36,687 nucleotides of DNA from CAYWVR01 sp964461715 (GCA_964461715.1 CAYWVR010000032.1:1-36687); one strand, 5' to 3'. Numbered from the stretch's first letter, positions 8,079 to 15,468 are shown. A program made the numbers and translations. Notes: generated by a model from the letters alone, not told the origin.

Positions 8079-8397
8079 GGACGTCTCGCCGGAACTGGCC
8101 GCCGGGGCCGGGGCGGACAAGCGGCGCTTCCGCCGGCCGGCTGAGCGTCCGGGCCACCCGCCGAAGGACGAGGTACCCCAGGAGGTCGAGTTCCGTGTCG
8201 TCGCCGGCGTACTCGTGGCCGCGGGCGATGCGCGAGAGTTTGTCGTCGATGCGAACGTTCAGTTGCTCGACGGAGTCGGCGCGGCTGAAGATGCGGAGCG
8301 GCTCGAACGCCGACGCACCATATGCGGCGTTCTTGGCGATCAGCATGGCCTTGATCGCATCGCACTCGTCCGAAATCTGCTTGGCGTAATCCTTCAC
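8071..8397 (-). CDS. Nucleotide-modification-associated domain protein (DUF1599-like)
   Basis: A 108-residue protein resembling the phage family called nucleotide modification associated domain 1 (DUF1599). Recognisable pieces are the AYGASAFEPLRIF segment, the SVEQLNVRIDDKLSRI helix and a C-terminal helix with DTELDLLGYLVL. The acidic residues and helix pattern recall all-alpha NTP pyrophosphohydrolases, and this group is thought to act on nucleotides or modified bases, though activity is unproven. The GTG start overlaps the stop of the HNH gene (GTGA) and is preceded by GGAGG eight bases upstream. An upstream reading in the same frame through the HNH gene is a shadow. Its neighbourhood in a replication operon fits nucleotide metabolism. 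Confidence 0.78.
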   Translation of the reverse strand: MKDYAKQISDECDAIKAMLIAKNAAYGASAFEPLRIFSRADSVEQLNVRIDDKLSRIARGHEYAGDDTELDLLGYLVLRRVARTLSRPAEAPLVRPGPGGQFRRDVHG

Positions 8398-8954
8398 GCG
8401 ACGTGCCTCCAGTTGCGGCGGCGGACGATCATGCCGATGGCCGGCTGCGATACCCCAAAACGCGCGGCCAGTTCGTATTGGTTTGCCGCCCCGGCGGCAT
8501 AGAGGCGGCGAATCTCCCTGACTGCCTGCGCTGTCAGCTTGGCCGTTCCGCTGGCTTCGCCGCGGGGCACGCGCTCCGGATGGACGACGGAGCCGGCGCG
8601 CCCCTTCCTGGCCATATCGCTGCTGTTGTCCTGCTTGGTGCCCAGGAACAGGTGGTCGGGCCGGACGCACCTCGGGTTGTCGCAGCGGTGGCACACGCAA
8701 AGGCCTTCGGGGATAGGTCCGTTCGCCCACGTCCAGGACACGCGATGGGCCTTGTAGAGGACGGTGGCGATTCGCACGACGCCGTGGCCGAAACTCCCGG
8801 TCGCGCCGGTCCAGTTCCAGCAGTCGCCGGACTTGTCGACCTTGGCCCAGAACCGCGTTTCCGTGGGAATCGTTCGCCCATCGGACCGCAGAACCATCCG
8901 GGGGATCTCATTCCACACGGGCGCCGCGGGCTTCGTCACGCTGGCCGCATTCAC
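8394..8954 (-). CDS. Free-standing HNH homing endonuclease
   Basis: A 186-residue HNH_3-type endonuclease. The core shows CWNWTGA, then YKAHRVSW, then CVCHRCDNPRCVRPDHLFLG, the usual zinc/metal Cys-His pattern with the catalytic histidine in the AHR segment. The C-terminal ~45 residues form a helix-turn-helix (NQYELAARFGVSQPAIGMIV) for target recognition. Such enzymes cut a specific intron- or gene-free site and spread by repair. The start is GTG and overlaps the ERCC4 stop by four bases (GTGA); its own stop overlaps the next start in the same way, so the gene is stitched into the operon without disturbing either neighbour. Upstream is an AAAGGGA-type ribosome-binding site. Confidence 0.88.
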   Translation of the reverse strand: MNAASVTKPAAPVWNEIPRMVLRSDGRTIPTETRFWAKVDKSGDCWNWTGATGSFGHGVVRIATVLYKAHRVSWTWANGPIPEGLCVCHRCDNPRCVRPDHLFLGTKQDNSSDMARKGRAGSVVHPERVPRGEASGTAKLTAQAVREIRRLYAAGAANQYELAARFGVSQPAIGMIVRRRNWRHVA

Positions 8955-9394
8955 GCCGTGTCCCTTTCATGCCGGAGGCGGACGAACATCCGAAGGAAGG
9001 CGTCGGCAAACGCGCGCGCCGCCGGCCGGCTGCCGCACCAGAAGACCGGGACGCCGAACCGAAGGCCGATGTGAACGGCGGCGCCGAGGAGCGATTCGGG
9101 TGCGACGCCCCGTAGGTCGTCGCCCGCCTGGCCCCGAAGGACGGCGTCCAGGTCGGCCTCCACCACCACGCACGCCGCGCCGAGCCGGGACAGGCGCTCC
9201 AGTTCCACCGCGAACCGGCCGAAGTCGTGGATGACCGTCGAGGCGAAGTCCTTCAGGCTCTTCCGCTCGACCGCCACGAGGGTCTCCAGGCCGTCGACCG
9301 AGTAGTCGCCCGCGTCGAGCCTGCGGCGGACCGTCGGGCAGTCGAATTCCCAGGGCTCCTGCTCGCGCGTGTCGATCACAATGCGGAAGTCCAT
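8951..9394 (-). CDS. ERCC4-type nuclease
   Basis: A 147-residue single-domain nuclease of the ERCC4 (XPF/Mus81) fold. The active-site motifs are all visible: IDTREQEPWEF near the N-terminus, GDYSVDG, and VERKSLKDF, the ERKxxxD signature that binds the metal. Bacterial and phage members cut branched or flap DNA. I chose ATG 9394, five bases after AAGGAG; a GTG at 9400 is also open. It is transcribed just after the element-borne tRNA, whose 3' end is about 20 bases upstream, and its stop overlaps the HNH gene. Together with the nearby RecB-like nuclease and Sak4-like ATPase it forms a recombination module. Confidence 0.85.
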   Translation of the reverse strand: MDFRIVIDTREQEPWEFDCPTVRRRLDAGDYSVDGLETLVAVERKSLKDFASTVIHDFGRFAVELERLSRLGAACVVVEADLDAVLRGQAGDDLRGVAPESLLGAAVHIGLRFGVPVFWCGSRPAARAFADAFLRMFVRLRHERDTA

Positions 9395-9413
9395 GGCCAC
9401 TCCTTGCGCCGGC

Positions 9414-9486
9414 GGGCGGGGGCCGGATTCGAACCGGCGGACTCGAGGGTATGAGCCTCGCGGGCACGCCTACGCCCAGCCCCGCC
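9414..9486 (-). tRNA. Element-borne tRNA with CAT anticodon
   Basis: On the minus strand a full cloverleaf can be drawn: 7-bp acceptor stem (GGCGGGG/CCCCGCC), 4-bp D stem (GGGC/GCCC), 5-bp anticodon stem (CGAGG/CCTCG) around CTCATAC, and 5-bp T stem (GCCGG/CCGGC) around TTCGAAT, all fully paired. The anticodon is CAT at 9451-9453, so Met, or Ile2 if lysidine-modified. Oddities: the base before the D stem region reads C rather than T at position 8, the D loop is short, the discriminator is C, and CCA is not encoded. It lies between the DUF669 and ERCC4 genes in the same transcription direction. Confidence 0.82.
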
Positions 9487-9497
9487 CCCGGCCGCCC

Positions 9498-9980
9498 TCA
9501 CCACGGCTGCGGCACATCGGCGACGCCCTCGCCCGCGGGGACCTGGATGACGCGGTTGAAGTAGACGTTCGTGTACTCGCCGCTCGTGCGCTTCGTGATC
9601 TGGAGGGTCTTGTCGAGGACCGATTCCAGGTGGTTCGCGAGGTCGCTGAACTTCGGGAGCTCGAGGCCGAGGAGTTTGAGGTCGCCTTTCACGAACGGGA
9701 GCGACGCCCGCGTGATGACGGCGTTCTTGAAGAGGTGCCGCCCGGCCGCGGGGCCCGAGAGGACCACCAGGTCCCACTTGATCATCGGGTCGCCCTTCGA
9801 GCTCTCCGAGAGGCGCGCCGCCTGGATGCGGACCTGGTACTTGCCGTCGGCGAGTTCCTCGAAGTCCGGCGGCTCGGCCTGCTGGTACTCCTCGTCGAAG
9901 TCCGTGAGGTCCACGCCGCCTGCCGGCTCGGGGTCGAGCGGGACGCGGCCCTCTTCGAAGTCGTGGGGGGAAGCGGTCAT
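9498..9980 (-). CDS. DUF669 family phage protein, probable ssDNA-binding
   Basis: A 160-residue protein matching the phage DUF669 pattern: LADGKYQVRIQAARLSES, a central KWDLVVLSGPAAGRHLFKN and a C-terminal EYTNVYFNRVI strand. The N-terminal 35 residues are acidic and probably disordered. DUF669 genes usually sit beside a RecA-like or Sak4-like ATPase and are thought to bind single-stranded DNA. The ATG overlaps the stop of the ATPase gene (ATGA) and follows GAAAGGA at good spacing. Its partnership with the upstream ATPase is therefore likely. No catalytic residues are seen. Confidence 0.8.
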   Translation of the reverse strand: MTASPHDFEEGRVPLDPEPAGGVDLTDFDEEYQQAEPPDFEELADGKYQVRIQAARLSESSKGDPMIKWDLVVLSGPAAGRHLFKNAVITRASLPFVKGDLKLLGLELPKFSDLANHLESVLDKTLQITKRTSGEYTNVYFNRVIQVPAGEGVADVPQPW

Positions 9981-10702
9981 TGCGTGTCCTTTCCGTCAGG
10001 GGTTCCGTGGAAGGCCTTCGCGAAGGCCTCGAAGTCCAGAGGCAGGAGGTCGGGCAACCGGCCCGTCCGGTCGCCCGCCTCGTAGGCGGGGTTCGGCTTG
10101 GTGCGGATGACGCGGTCGATGAGGAGCGAACCGTCCTTCGCGCGCCGCGTCACGGTGTCCGCGTAGAGGACCATGTCCACCAGGCCCAGGACGACCCCGC
10201 GGGCGCGGTCCGGCAGGCTCGGCTGGGTCTTCGTGTACTTCTCGGTCCGCGTCTCGACCTCGCGGTCCACGGCGTGGCTGATCAAGACCAGGCCGCACGG
10301 GAGGCTGGCGAGTTTGGTCAGCACCCGGTGCCACTCGTTCTTGACGAAGGCCCAGCCCTTGCCGTGCGGCAGGTCGCCTTCGTACTCGACGCCGTACTTG
10401 GCGCAGACGTGGTCCGAGCAGAACTTGAAGGCGTTGTCGAGCGTGTCGATGACGATGGTCTTGAACGGGTGGTCGCCGGCGGCGACGAGTTTGCAGGCCG
10501 CGAGGAAGTCCGGCCACGTGAACGTGGGCATCTTGTAGACCTCGAGTTCCCCGAGGCCTGGCTCGCATTCGAAGAAGAGCGCGCCGGGGAAGCGGCTGGC
10601 GAAGGTCGATTTTCCGACCTTCGGCGGGCCGTAGATGAGCACGGTCTTCGTCGCCAGGTCGGCGCTCGGCCTGGTCTTCTCGGTGGGCAGTTGCACGGTC
10701 AT
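9977..10702 (-). CDS. Sak4-like RecA-fold AAA ATPase
   Basis: A 241-residue P-loop ATPase with Walker A GPPKVGKST at 25-33, a Walker B strand TIVIDTLDNAF and a later strand GLVLISHA. This is the compact RecA-core architecture of phage Sak4/AAA_24 proteins, which promote single-strand annealing or recombination together with a ssDNA-binding protein. The start follows AAGGAG seven bases upstream. The stop overlaps the DUF669 start by four bases, and the upstream nuclease ends twelve bases earlier, so nuclease, ATPase and binding protein form one translational block. Which exact annealase class it belongs to cannot be decided by eye. Confidence 0.85.
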   Translation of the reverse strand: MTVQLPTEKTRPSADLATKTVLIYGPPKVGKSTFASRFPGALFFECEPGLGELEVYKMPTFTWPDFLAACKLVAAGDHPFKTIVIDTLDNAFKFCSDHVCAKYGVEYEGDLPHGKGWAFVKNEWHRVLTKLASLPCGLVLISHAVDREVETRTEKYTKTQPSLPDRARGVVLGLVDMVLYADTVTRRAKDGSLLIDRVIRTKPNPAYEAGDRTGRLPDLLPLDFEAFAKAFHGTPDGKDTQ

Positions 10703-10714
10703 CGCAGGGCTCCT

Positions 10715-11731
10715 TCAGAACTCGGGGTCCAGGGGTTGAGCGGCCTCGGCGAGTTCCTCGTGTGGCGGGGCGACTTCGAAGAGGTTGTCCCGCACGACGG
10801 GGCTGAAGCCGCTCTGGCAATACGGCAGGTATTCGCAGGGCCGCTGGTAGGAGAAGCAGTTCGAGGTGTTCAAGAGCCACTTGCCGCGGCGGTTCGCGTC
10901 GAGGTACTGCTGGGTGATCTCCCAGACCTCGTCCTGGAGCATGGCCAGGCGGTCCTCGGAGAGGTAGATCCGCTCGCGGTGAAACGCCTCGGGACGGGCG
11001 TACCACTCGAGGAGCCGACCATGGAACTCCTCGTCCGATTCCGGCATCTGGCGCTGGGCCGTGGACCGGCCGCTTTTGTTCTTCGCGGCCAGCCCTGCGC
11101 GGCGGGCCTCGAACTCATCCTCGGTCTCGCCGCGGCGCTGCTGGAGCCTGGCCTTGAGGAGGATGTTGTAGATGACGCCGACGACCGGGTAGCCCTGCTC
11201 GCGGAGGTAGTAGGAGTAGAGGGCGATCTGCGTGTCGGTCCACAGGCGGTCGAGGTAGTCGCCCGTCAGGCTGGATGCGGTCTTGTGCTCAAGGAGGTAG
11301 ACCTCGCCGCCCGCGCGGACGATGCCGTCGACCTTGCCGGCCATCCGGAACGTCTGGCTCTGGCGGCCGGTGTCGGGGTTGCGAATCTGGCCCTCGAAGG
11401 TCTTCTCGACCTCCAGGACCTCGAACTCCTCGCGGGCGTACCGCGTCGCGTACCCGGTCATCATCGCCCGCGCGAGGTGCCAGCGGGCCTTCTCCTGCTC
11501 GTCCGCCTGGCGGTTCGGGTACTTCCCGTCCAAAAGGTCCAGGACGGTCAGAAGCCGGTGGCTGTCGGCCGGGAGCCGATGCCACTGCTCCAGCGCCTCG
11601 TGGATCACCGACCCGAAGTCCAGGGCCTCGGGCACTTCCTGCCGCCGGAGGTGCTCGACGTACCGGAGGTGGTATTTCCGGGGGCAGTTGCGAAAGACGT
11701 TGAGCGCGGAGTAGGTGAGGACGGTCTTCAT
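10715..11731 (-). CDS. PD-(D/E)XK nuclease, RecB/Cas4-like with iron-sulfur cysteines
   Basis: A 338-residue nuclease. The N-terminus has YSALNVFRNCPRKYHLRYV with a Cys at about residue 16, then GSVIHEAL, and the catalytic core AGKVDGI followed by YLLEHKT (the D-n-ExK motif). Three further cysteines lie near the C-terminus in NCFSYQRPCEYLPYC. One N-terminal and three C-terminal Cys is the pattern of the 4Fe-4S-staple nucleases AddB and Cas4. In phages this type supplies 5'-3' resection for recombination. I chose ATG 11731, which overlaps the upstream stop as ATGA and follows GGGGG; a GTG at 11740 is also open. A charged insertion (residues ~190-240) is unassigned. Confidence 0.85.
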   Translation of the reverse strand: MKTVLTYSALNVFRNCPRKYHLRYVEHLRRQEVPEALDFGSVIHEALEQWHRLPADSHRLLTVLDLLDGKYPNRQADEQEKARWHLARAMMTGYATRYAREEFEVLEVEKTFEGQIRNPDTGRQSQTFRMAGKVDGIVRAGGEVYLLEHKTASSLTGDYLDRLWTDTQIALYSYYLREQGYPVVGVIYNILLKARLQQRRGETEDEFEARRAGLAAKNKSGRSTAQRQMPESDEEFHGRLLEWYARPEAFHRERIYLSEDRLAMLQDEVWEITQQYLDANRRGKWLLNTSNCFSYQRPCEYLPYCQSGFSPVVRDNLFEVAPPHEELAEAAQPLDPEF

Positions 11732-12033
11732 GGCCGGCACCCCCGGCAGGCGCCGGCGGCCCCGCCCTCGACGCGCCGCACGTTGAACGCGTCCGCGCCG
11801 AATTCCCGCAAGATGAGCGCGGTGAAGATGCCGCTCACGGCCTGGCCGACGGCGGTCGAGGCGTCGACGACCAGCGTGCGGATGCTGGGGTCGATGACGT
11901 ACCCAGCGTCCATGCGGACCCGGGCCTCGCCGAAGAGGCCTTCGGCCGCGAGGATGGCCACGTGGAGCGTGCTCTCGGCCTCCAGGAGGTCGGCCTCGTC
12001 GCGGAACCTGTAGCGGTAGGCTTCAGAGATCAT
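11728..12033 (-). CDS. Small hypothetical protein
   Basis: A protein of about 101 residues beginning MISEAYRYRFRDEADLLEA. The predicted pattern alternates strands and helices (TLHVAILAAEGLFGEARVRMD, then RTLVVDASTAVGQAVSGIF), compatible with a small alpha/beta fold. The last residues (GACRGCRP) have a CxxC. I chose ATG 12033 because AAAGG lies seven bases upstream; ATGs at 12048 and 12057 are also open. The stop overlaps the start of the nuclease gene. I do not recognise a family; position suggests a recombination accessory role, which is inference. Confidence 0.65.
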   Translation of the reverse strand: MISEAYRYRFRDEADLLEAESTLHVAILAAEGLFGEARVRMDAGYVIDPSIRTLVVDASTAVGQAVSGIFTALILREFGADAFNVRRVEGGAAGACRGCRP

Positions 12034-12102
12034 TGCGCTGCCTTTCATGCGGGCCATACTGAGTACCTACCGGAGACGCGCGCGGAGTGACGAGGCGGCG
12101 CG

Positions 12103-12663
12103 TCATTTCTTCCCGAGATACCGGCCCAGTCCCGCCCGCTCGAAGGCGGCGCGCAGCCGCCGGATGTCGGCGTAGAGGGTGGTTCGCGGGACGTCGCGTT
12201 CCTCAGCAATCTCGGCCCAGGACTTCGTTTGGCGGGCGAGTGCCAGGCGCCGCAGTTCGGGCGACAACCTGTCGAGAACGGCCCGAACATCCGCGGCCAA
12301 GTCGCGGGCGTCTTCCGAGAGGCAGCCCCGTTGCGCCTCCAGCGTGTCGGAGCGCTCGACGGCCTTGCCCTCGTCGTCACAGACGGCGTCGTTCAGGGAA
12401 CACCCCTCGCGCCGGGGATCCCGCTTCGCCGCCGTCCGCCGCTCGAGGATCGCGGCGACGCCGTGCTCGACGACCATCGCCACGAACGTGTGGCGTTTGG
12501 CGCGGCTCGGGTCAAAGGACCGGAGCCGCTCGAGGACGTCGAGCGCAAGGTCCTGCTCCAGGTCCTCGAGGTCGCCCTTGCGCAGGCCTGCCTTGCCGAT
12601 CAGCCGCTTTGCCTTCTCATGGATGAGCCATCTTTCGAACCGGTCGAGCCTTTCCCGCTCCAT
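12103..12663 (-). CDS. Phage-type sigma-70-like transcription factor
   Basis: A 186-residue protein with the layout of a short sigma factor: a region-2-like helical part (LEDLEQDLALDVLERLRSFDPSRAKRHTFVAMVV) and a C-terminal region-4-like helix-turn-helix (LARQTKSWAEIAEERDVPRTTLYADIRRL). A linker of about 40 residues lies between. Such small sigma-like proteins occur in phages and integrative elements and may direct RNA polymerase to element promoters. It is the first gene of the long minus-strand operon. Its start codon is preceded, after only three bases, by a perfect hairpin that contains the ribosome-binding site. It could alternatively be a non-sigma helix-turn-helix regulator such as a late-gene activator. 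Confidence 0.75.
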   Translation of the reverse strand: MERERLDRFERWLIHEKAKRLIGKAGLRKGDLEDLEQDLALDVLERLRSFDPSRAKRHTFVAMVVEHGVAAILERRTAAKRDPRREGCSLNDAVCDDEGKAVERSDTLEAQRGCLSEDARDLAADVRAVLDRLSPELRRLALARQTKSWAEIAEERDVPRTTLYADIRRLRAAFERAGLGRYLGKK

Positions 12664-13007
12664 CTGCGTCTCCCCGCGGACGCGGAGAGACGCGCGCTAT
12701 CGCCCCATCGGAGCGGTGTGACTTGCCTCGCTGGATGCATGCCGGACCTCCGTGCACCGCACGTAAGGCCCCCGGGAGGCCAGTCCGGCGAAGGTGTTCC
12801 CGCGGGGGCAGGCGTCCGTTACCTGGTCATGCCGGACCCGCCACCCGCGGCTGGCGAGATTTCGCAAGAAGGTCGGAAAAGGGTGCGACCGGCGCGCGGA
12901 ACGGGCGACGTAACTGCCCCTGGGGAAAGAGCTTAGAAGGGTCTCACCGCAGAAGAATTCTTCGGAATTCCGGGAAGTCGGTCAGCGAAAACTCGCTGGC
13001 CGGAAGG
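12664..13007. other. Intergenic region upstream of the sigma-like gene
   Basis: These 344 bases have no convincing gene on either strand. They hold the hairpin at 12667-12692 described separately, a 12-base perfect palindrome at 12952-12963 (GAAGAATTCTTC) followed directly by another palindrome at 12964-12971 (GGAATTCC), and a repeated CATGCCGGAC at about 12739 and 12828. The double palindrome lies just past the stop of the upstream gene and looks like an operator rather than a terminator, since no T-tract follows. I see no good -35/-10 pair. Confidence 0.5.
12667..12692 (-). promoter_or_regulatory. Hairpin burying the ribosome-binding site of the sigma-like gene
   Basis: As RNA from the minus strand, CGUCUCUCCGCG pairs with CGCGGGGAGACG over twelve positions, one being U-G, with a two-base loop in the drawn form (four in practice). 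The downstream arm contains GGGGAG, the only ribosome-binding site for the ATG at 12663, which follows after CAG. The site would be fully sequestered unless the stem is opened, which suggests translational control. On DNA the same dyad could be an operator. Confidence 0.6.
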
Positions 13008-14063
13008 CTACTCGCCAAGCGACACGTCAAAGCGGGCGCGCCAGCCGTTGCCTTCGCTGACGAATGGATCGCCTTCGATGCGGAAGAACCGGCGCAGGCC
13101 CTTGCCGAGGTCCTCGCGGCGCTTCTGGAGCTTCCGGTCGGCTTTGTGGCTGCCCCAGTCCAGGATGCCGCGCTCGTCGGCGAAGTCACGGAGGAGTTCC
13201 CACTGCTTCGTGGGGCGGGCGTTGCGCCGGTCGGCCATGCCCATCTGGGAGTAATGGTAGACGCCCGAGGCATCCCCGACCGCAACGGACGCCGTGTGGC
13301 CGTCCGTGAAGCGGATGCGCACCTGTTCCCAGGTGGCGTCCGCTGGCGTGGGGAAGATGACCATCCCGGACTCCTCGGCCGGTTTCGGGAGAACCGCTTC
13401 CCGGAAGTCCGCCAGGACCGACTCGACCGTAGGACCCTCGGCGAGAACCAGCCCGGCACGCTCATCGAGCATCAACACGTCCGAGAGGGGAACGAAACAC
13501 GCCTTGCGGCGCTTCAGCCGGTCTTCACTCGCCGGCGCGCACAGGTCTCGCGTCGGCGCCAGGAGGACGAAGGGATCGGCGTCACGGGCCAGGAGACCGT
13601 CGACCGCCCGGCGGACCTCGCTCGGCTCCAGGCCGATGGTAAGGTAGACCGCGAACCGGAAGCCCGCGTACGGGGCATAGGTCCCCACCCGCCACGTTCC
13701 GGCAAGGCCCTCTACCTGGGTCTGGCCGTCACGGAGCCGAAATGCCTTCGCCACCGCCTCGGCCAAGGCCGACCGCCTCAACTCCCAGATCACGATATCG
13801 TCCCGCGCGAGGCGCTCCGGCGGACAACCGTCGGGGCAGACGCCCAGGATGTGGTCAGGACCGTGTATGACGACCTTATGCACGGTCCCGGCGTTCTTCG
13901 GGTCGGGACAGGGGTAGGACTCGGCCAGTCCAGGACCGGGGCGAAGGAAGGCGTCCTTCACCCACGGGTACTCCGGCCCGAGACGCCTTCGCCATTCAGC
14001 GGCGACGGCGCTTGGCCCGGGCACGGACTCGAGCGCCTGCCAGAACCGGTTCAGCGTCTTCAC
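13008..14063 (-). CDS. Uncharacterised protein with C-terminal winged-helix-like domain (module gene 2)
   Basis: A 351-residue protein I cannot assign to a characterised family. The N-terminal half has a Cys pair region (CPDPKNAG, VCPDGCPPERL) and alternating strands and helices. The last ~90 residues (from ATWEQVRIRFTDGHTASV through QWELLRDFADERG to RRFFRIEGDPF) look like a strand-rich platform followed by a winged helix, suggesting DNA or protein binding. It begins with GTG at 14063, overlapping the upstream gene by 68 bases, and shares its promoter. Position between the integrase side and the early operon is a usual cargo site in phages. Candidate function: defence, exclusion or regulation, which is inference only. 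Confidence 0.7.
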   Translation of the reverse strand: MKTLNRFWQALESVPGPSAVAAEWRRRLGPEYPWVKDAFLRPGPGLAESYPCPDPKNAGTVHKVVIHGPDHILGVCPDGCPPERLARDDIVIWELRRSALAEAVAKAFRLRDGQTQVEGLAGTWRVGTYAPYAGFRFAVYLTIGLEPSEVRRAVDGLLARDADPFVLLAPTRDLCAPASEDRLKRRKACFVPLSDVLMLDERAGLVLAEGPTVESVLADFREAVLPKPAEESGMVIFPTPADATWEQVRIRFTDGHTASVAVGDASGVYHYSQMGMADRRNARPTKQWELLRDFADERGILDWGSHKADRKLQKRREDLGKGLRRFFRIEGDPFVSEGNGWRARFDVSLGE

Positions 14064-15222
14064 GTTCGGCCTGTCTTTCGGTGCGGGTGAACCCGCGCTT
14101 CATCAGCCAGTCCTCAAGGAGCACGCTGTCGGCGTCCCGCTGGTACTGGGCGATGTTCGACGGGCGGATGGTCAGCGTCCGCGGCGTCTTCGAATCGGCG
14201 AACTTGACCTTGAAGCGGGCCCGGATGATCTTCGCCCCGGGCATCTCCGCTTCACGCGCCTCGAGGGCCGCGAAGATGTCGTCGGCCTTGCGGATCTCGA
14301 TTTCGTTCTGGCTGCCGCCCCAGAAGTACTGGACCTCCACCAGTCGGACCCACTCCATCCCGTCCACGTCCGTGCACACGAGCGAGGCCGGGCCGTCCGT
14401 CCGCAGAGGCTCCAGCGTGTACTTCGCCGTGCCCGGAAAGAAGTCCTCGCTGCCGAAGACGTGGCGGCCGAACGCCTTCCGGTAGAGGTCCTTCTCGCCC
14501 TTCGACCGGGCGTTCATGCGGATCTCGCCGGTCCTGGGGATGTAAACTAGGACGTCGTACTTCTCCGGTCGGTAGAAGACGCTTGAGGCTTTGCCCTCCT
14601 CCTCGAGGCTCCCTTCGCGCTTGAACGGGTCGCCGTGGCGGACGAGAAACCAGCAGCCGTCATCCTTCGGGTAGACGAATACCCGCGCGCCGCGCCCGCG
14701 CTTCTTGTCCTCGAACCACTCATCCAATTCCGCTTCGAGCGCCTGGACCGCCCGGTCCGGAGGCAGGAAGAACTCCGGCACGGGTTCGCGGTCCGTCTGG
14801 AAGGACTCGAACGACCGCGGCTTCGCGAGGAACTGCTCGGCGTGCTTCTGTTCCAGGACGTCCGGTTTCTGAAGCCAGACTCGCACCGCCACGTCGGCCG
14901 GCGTCAGGCGGTCGCCATCGTCCAACTGGATGCCGAGGATGCGGGCCTCGTCCAGCAGGCCGTCCATTCCCTCCGGCGTCGCCATCTCGTCGACCAGGAA
15001 GAGTGCGTTGGCCAGGGCCTGAGGCGTGTCTGAGCCGGGGGCCATGAAGACCTCGACCAGCCGCTCGTAGTCCAGGTCGCCGTCGCCTGCCCGCTTGGGC
15101 AGTTTCAGCCCGCGGCCGGCAAAGTAGTCGACGTGCGGCGTGAGGAGCGCAAGCAGGTCCCGCCGGGCGATTTGCTTCAGGGTTTCCGGGTTCGAGAAAC
15201 GACGGAGATTGTACGTTGCCAT
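13996..15222 (-). CDS. Uncharacterised 408-residue protein (module gene 1)
   Basis: The first gene of a two-gene minus-strand unit. The product starts MATYNLRRFSNPETLKQIA and has a helical N-terminal half (LDYERLVEVFMAP, NALFLVDEMATPEGMDGLL), a middle with ERKH-like charged stretches, and a strand-rich C-terminal half (DVLVYIPRTGEIRMNARS, EWVRLVEVQYFW), ending in a basic tail (RVRARAKRRRR). No signal peptide, membrane segment, P-loop or nuclease motif is evident. The start follows AAAGGA and lies ~50 bases after a good promoter. The basic tail overlaps the second gene's start. I do not recognise a named family. The pairing and location suggest one accessory function carried by the element. 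Confidence 0.72.
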   Translation of the reverse strand: MATYNLRRFSNPETLKQIARRDLLALLTPHVDYFAGRGLKLPKRAGDGDLDYERLVEVFMAPGSDTPQALANALFLVDEMATPEGMDGLLDEARILGIQLDDGDRLTPADVAVRVWLQKPDVLEQKHAEQFLAKPRSFESFQTDREPVPEFFLPPDRAVQALEAELDEWFEDKKRGRGARVFVYPKDDGCWFLVRHGDPFKREGSLEEEGKASSVFYRPEKYDVLVYIPRTGEIRMNARSKGEKDLYRKAFGRHVFGSEDFFPGTAKYTLEPLRTDGPASLVCTDVDGMEWVRLVEVQYFWGGSQNEIEIRKADDIFAALEAREAEMPGAKIIRARFKVKFADSKTPRTLTIRPSNIAQYQRDADSVLLEDWLMKRGFTRTERQAEREDAEPVLAGARVRARAKRRRR

Positions 15223-15278
15223 GCCATGCGTCCTTTCGGTCCCCCTTATGCCTCCCTAACATCCCCCAAACTCGGCGC

Positions 15279-15307
15279 ACAATACCACGTCGCGCCCATG
15301 TCGTCAA
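15279..15307 (-). promoter_or_regulatory. Sigma-70-type promoter of the two-gene module
   Basis: On the minus strand TTGACG (15307-15302), a 17-base spacer and TATTGT (15284-15279) form a good -35/-10 pair. Transcription would start near 15272 and give a ~50-base leader before the ATG at 15222. It lies in the 246-base divergent gap (15223-15468) between this module and the AlpA/integrase genes; I see no equally good pair for the plus-strand genes. Confidence 0.6.
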
Positions 15308-15468
15308 TGCCGTTTCTTGTCCGGCCCACAGTTCACGCAACCTGATGTCGGCAAAGCACTTGGCAAGGCTCCCCGCCGTGCCCCTTGCTTGGGTCCGTCG
15401 CCCTGCGCGGGCTTCCGGTAGACACACAGTATGGGGGCAGAACCGGGTGGCAGGGAGGAGTCGGGAGC

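Noticed and set aside
8398..8730. Upstream extension of the DUF1599-like gene
   Set aside because: It runs through the HNH gene in another frame and is Arg/Pro-rich; the GTG at 8397 has a ribosome-binding site.
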